A DNA stretch of 64,000 bases from Mycobacterium deserti (lineage in GTDB: Bacteria > Actinomycetota > Actinomycetes > Mycobacteriales > Mycobacteriaceae), in NCBI RefSeq assembly GCF_025345615.1, contig NZ_JAODWD010000002.1, positions 991,113 through 1,055,112 on the forward strand, in the 5' to 3' direction. Made by a program: the position numbers and the translations under genes. The notes below the pieces were generated by a model. It was not told where the DNA came from. It searched no databases and saw only the letters and a list, made by a program, of their open reading frames with translations. This document shows, piece by piece, positions 61,552 through 64,000 of this stretch. Positions within the stretch are counted from its first letter, which is position 1. Every line of letters starts with the position of its first letter.

Positions 61552-63810
61552 ATGGGAATCGGCCGGCCTTCTGACCCCTACGGCATGACTGCGCCGCCAG
61601 CGTGGCCGGAGTCTGACGAAGACACACTTCGTGCAACCGGCGACGCCTTCGAGCACGTTGCGGCAACAGTCGGCGGTCAGATCGACTCTGTCAGACAGCA
61701 GAAGATCGGCATGTTCGGCGGGGTGGGCGTTTGGTCAGGCACGGCTGCGAGTAGCTCGAGCGCAGCGTTAGACAGCCGCATTTTGGACTTAGAGTCCCTG
61801 AAAGGCCGGCTCGATTCCGCGGCGAAGTTCTTCGATGATTCAGCAGGCGCTGTGGTTTCGGCTAAGAATCAGATCGTCTCTAACGTGAGCTCCGCACACT
61901 CGGTGATCGAAAACATCCTCAACATGGAGGACGTATCCGACGAAGACAAAGAGAAGGCGATCGAGCAAGTCGTCAAGGTCGTAAGAGGCGAGAACATAGA
62001 GGTAGTCGCCACATCTGCCGCGGGCGTGTCCGGTGTTCCTGCGGATCAAACACCTGGGGCACCTAGAGGCGACGGCCCCAGTTTCTTCGGTCCAGAGAAC
62101 CCCAGACAAGGGCCCGACCTCGCGCCTAGGCAGCCCGGCCCAATAGTGCCTGCCTCAAACACCAGCTCTATGCCGCCACTGAACACTTCCGATCCACAGC
62201 CCGTGAGCCCACAGGAAACGTCGCCGGTCATAGAGGGCGCCAATCCCGGAGAGACGCCGCCAGAAGGAACAGCCGCGCCGGAGCCGGCTAATCCACCGGC
62301 GGCAGGTCCGATCGTTGACGGCGCGAATCCTCGGGGCGAGGCCTCCCCCGCGACAGCAGACCCAGTCGCACCGCACAGCCCGAGCACCCAACCGGCACCT
62401 GCGCCGAGCGCTCCGGCCCCCAGCGCACCCCGACCCGGCGCACCGAGTCTTCCCAGCGCACCAAGCGCACCGTCTTCACCTGGCGGCATCAGCGCGCCCT
62501 CAAGTCCGTTGTCGGGGGGTACTTCTGCGCCCTCAACGCCATCTGCGCCCAGCGCGCCTGCCGCACCGAATCCCGCAGCTGCCGCGGCTGGCCCTCAAAC
62601 GCCGATCTCTGAATTCCAAAAGGGAATGGCGGAAGCGGCCGGCAAAGCCGGGTCTCAGGTGCCTATCCAACCGATGCAGCCCACTGCGCCAACGGGATCC
62701 GCGCCGCTCTCGCAGGCAGCCGCTCCGTCAGTTCCCGACACGACAAGCTCACCGCCTCCCAGCCCAAGCCCATCCACCTCGAGCGCTAGTGGTCCGACAG
62801 GCGGCGGCACCCCGGCCCCGGTGACACCGGGGCCCCCGTCCGGAGCCGCGCCCGCGCCGCCCGTCCAGCTCGGCCCGCCCGCGACTCCTCCGCCTGCTGC
62901 ACCCGTCGCACCGGCTGGCCCCGTCGGCCCAAGCGTCGCTCCCCCTGCCGCCGGAGCCGGCGCCGGAACCGTCGGCGCGCCCGCGCCTGTGCCTGTCTCC
63001 GCGGCGCGCGCCCAACGCGAAGCCATGGCGGCCGCCGCAACCGCCGGCGCCCTGCGACGTCGGCAAAGTGGTACGGACCCAGCCCAATTCGCCACACGCA
63101 TCGGCGCAGCTCTGAACGCCGAGGTCACCGACGTCGGCTTCTTCTGGATCACCGCACTCGCCAAGGACGGCACCATCGTCGTCGCCAACAACTACGGACT
63201 CGGCTACATCCCCGAGAATGTCAACCTGCCCGAGCAGGTCAAGATGGCGACCGCCGATGAGAACATCCCCGCCACCGTTCGAGGCACCTGGGCGACGTAT
63301 CCGATTCTCGCGCTTCACGGTTGGGCACAGCACAACAACACAGACCTGCGCGCCGTCATAGCCACCGAAGACCAGTTCAAAGGTTTCGATCCCGGCGCCC
63401 CCAAGATCATTCTCCGGCCCGACGACATCCCCGACAGCGGCCGTATGGAAGGCCGGCACCGGCTGCAGGTGATTGCGCCCGACGCTGCGGTCCGGCTCGC
63501 CGGCATCAACGCCGCTGGCCTGTCAGAGGTACTTCCTCCGCCGCCCACCGACTCTGCCGCGCCCGACGACAACCGTGCCGCCCTGTGGTTCGAAGTATTC
63601 CGTCCGCTGCTGAGCAATGTTCCCGACCGCGCAGCCGTTCAGCTGCAAGCGTTCGTCACTTACGCCGAACACGCTCAGGAACTCGCGCTGCACCGTGCGC
63701 ATACCGCCGCCGAACCGGTTGAGCAGCGCACGGCGATCGCCGACTGGGTCTACTGGCAGCACCTGAGCGTCCTGATGTCTGACGCCATTGCGACAACAGC
63801 AGCTGTTTAG
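61552..63810 (+). CDS. espK: ESX-1 protein EspK
   Basis: This 752-residue protein has three parts. The N-terminal helical domain contains the WxG-type VGVWSGTAASSSSAA. A roughly 300-residue Pro/Ala/Ser-rich middle follows. The conserved C-terminal domain contains ITALAKDGTIVVANNYGLGY, PDDIPDSGRMEGRHRLQV and IADWVYWQHLSVLMSDAI. The C-terminal motifs match M. tuberculosis EspK (Rv3879c, 729 residues) closely. EspK is thought to act as a chaperone bringing EspB to the EccC ATPase. The ATG at 61552 is 2 nt after the previous stop. Confidence 0.93.
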   Translation: MGIGRPSDPYGMTAPPAWPESDEDTLRATGDAFEHVAATVGGQIDSVRQQKIGMFGGVGVWSGTAASSSSAALDSRILDLESLKGRLDSAAKFFDDSAGAVVSAKNQIVSNVSSAHSVIENILNMEDVSDEDKEKAIEQVVKVVRGENIEVVATSAAGVSGVPADQTPGAPRGDGPSFFGPENPRQGPDLAPRQPGPIVPASNTSSMPPLNTSDPQPVSPQETSPVIEGANPGETPPEGTAAPEPANPPAAGPIVDGANPRGEASPATADPVAPHSPSTQPAPAPSAPAPSAPRPGAPSLPSAPSAPSSPGGISAPSSPLSGGTSAPSTPSAPSAPAAPNPAAAAAGPQTPISEFQKGMAEAAGKAGSQVPIQPMQPTAPTGSAPLSQAAAPSVPDTTSSPPPSPSPSTSSASGPTGGGTPAPVTPGPPSGAAPAPPVQLGPPATPPPAAPVAPAGPVGPSVAPPAAGAGAGTVGAPAPVPVSAARAQREAMAAAATAGALRRRQSGTDPAQFATRIGAALNAEVTDVGFFWITALAKDGTIVVANNYGLGYIPENVNLPEQVKMATADENIPATVRGTWATYPILALHGWAQHNNTDLRAVIATEDQFKGFDPGAPKIILRPDDIPDSGRMEGRHRLQVIAPDAAVRLAGINAAGLSEVLPPPPTDSAAPDDNRAALWFEVFRPLLSNVPDRAAVQLQAFVTYAEHAQELALHRAHTAAEPVEQRTAIADWVYWQHLSVLMSDAIATTAAV

Positions 63811-63887
63811 GCCGCACGACGCAGCCAAAGCGCGCTAAATCGCTGTAGAACGCGGAATTCCCGGGGAGGGGTTAGCTGCAGCCCTGC

Positions 63888-63893
63888 GATAAT
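63888..63893 (+). promoter_or_regulatory. Probable -10 element for the last gene, possibly leaderless
   Basis: GATAAT lies 7 nt before a GTG at 63900. If transcription starts at the usual distance, the mRNA would begin at the start codon. No convincing -35 element was seen. A GGGGAGGGG purine stretch further upstream (63863-63871) is too far to act as its ribosome binding site. Confidence 0.4.
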
Positions 63894-63899
63894 CGACGG

Positions 63900-64000
63900 G
63901 TGAGCGCGATGGACGGGTTCTACTCGACGTGGAACAACGCCCGGACCACGTTTGGCGATGGCACTCCGCAGACCGGGGAGCAGTACGACAACAGCCCGAA
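63900..64000 (+). CDS. N-terminus of a probable ESX-1 substrate-like protein, cut by the window
   Basis: Thirty-three codons are visible from the GTG at 63900 (or the ATG at 63909). The product opens SAMDGFYSTWNNARTTFGDG and continues with TPQTGEQYDNSP. The G-Y...G-x-P-x-G pattern recalls the N-terminus of EspA/EspE-type substrates, and the context directly after espK supports an ESX-1 role. The assignment is tentative because most of the protein lies outside the window. Confidence 0.5.
   Translation, partial: MSAMDGFYSTWNNARTTFGDGTPQTGEQYDNSP

Noticed and set aside
54326..63810. A possibly new type VII secretion system
   Set aside because: EspB, EspL, EspK, EccE1 length and MycP1 catalytic positions all match ESX-1; only two accessory genes and a remnant are unusual.

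Overview
The window reads as a chromosomal segment of a high-GC mycobacterium, most likely a fast-growing Mycolicibacterium. It carries an mce1-type locus with its regulator and fadD5, two YrbE permeases and six MCE proteins. It also carries the mycobacterial order pntB-pntAb-pntAa / fadE2 / ptbB / Rv0149-0148-0147-like genes, and the distal part of an ESX-1 type VII secretion locus. Gene order at both ends matches what is known for mycobacterial chromosomes: mce1 on one side, and a fructose PTS cluster abutting mycP1-eccE1-espB-espL on the other. The PE genes that interrupt this stretch in M. tuberculosis are absent. Genus-level assignment is an inference from gene content. No rRNA, tRNA, CRISPR array or insertion sequence was recognised.

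Region 1 (1-14.1 kb, mostly minus strand) is the mce1 operon, running fadD5, yrbE1A, yrbE1B, mce1A-F and two Mce-associated membrane proteins, with the divergent GntR regulator mce1R. This system imports fatty or mycolic acids. Region 2 (14.1-22.1 kb) holds a small Rv0164/Rv0163/Rv0162-like group. Next to it is what looks like a sugar-acid module: an enolase-superfamily dehydratase, a GntR regulator with a good 11-bp inverted-repeat operator, a tripartite tricarboxylate transporter (tctCBA, with tctA frameshifted) and a divergent LysR regulator.

Region 3 (22.1-42.3 kb) is a lipid and redox block. It has three acyl-CoA dehydrogenases, several SDRs, a TetR regulator with a small conserved peptide gene, a two-helix ion channel and the proton-translocating transhydrogenase pntAa-Ab-B. 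It also has a phosphatase (ptbB), a luciferase-like flavoprotein, DUF456, a haloacid dehalogenase, a quinone oxidoreductase, an aldehyde dehydrogenase, two SAM methyltransferases and TetR regulators. Region 4 (42.4-54.1 kb) carries an overlapping TetR / membrane protein / FUSC cassette, a pirin, an RtcB-type RNA ligase and the complete fructose PTS set (ptsI divergent from fruR-fruK-fruA-ptsH).

Region 5 (54.1-64 kb, plus strand) is the ESX-1 tail: mycP1, eccE1, espB, espL, a decayed gene remnant, an espJ-like gene, an unassigned proline-rich membrane protein with an internally duplicated extracytoplasmic domain, espK, and the first codons of another probable ESX-associated gene. The least explained content is here: the duplicated-domain protein, its degenerate upstream copy, and perfect palindromes in front of mycP1 and the espJ-like gene. 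Other notable points are a Shine-Dalgarno-equipped 14-codon reading frame whose stop overlaps the yrbE1A start, and the frameshift in tctA.
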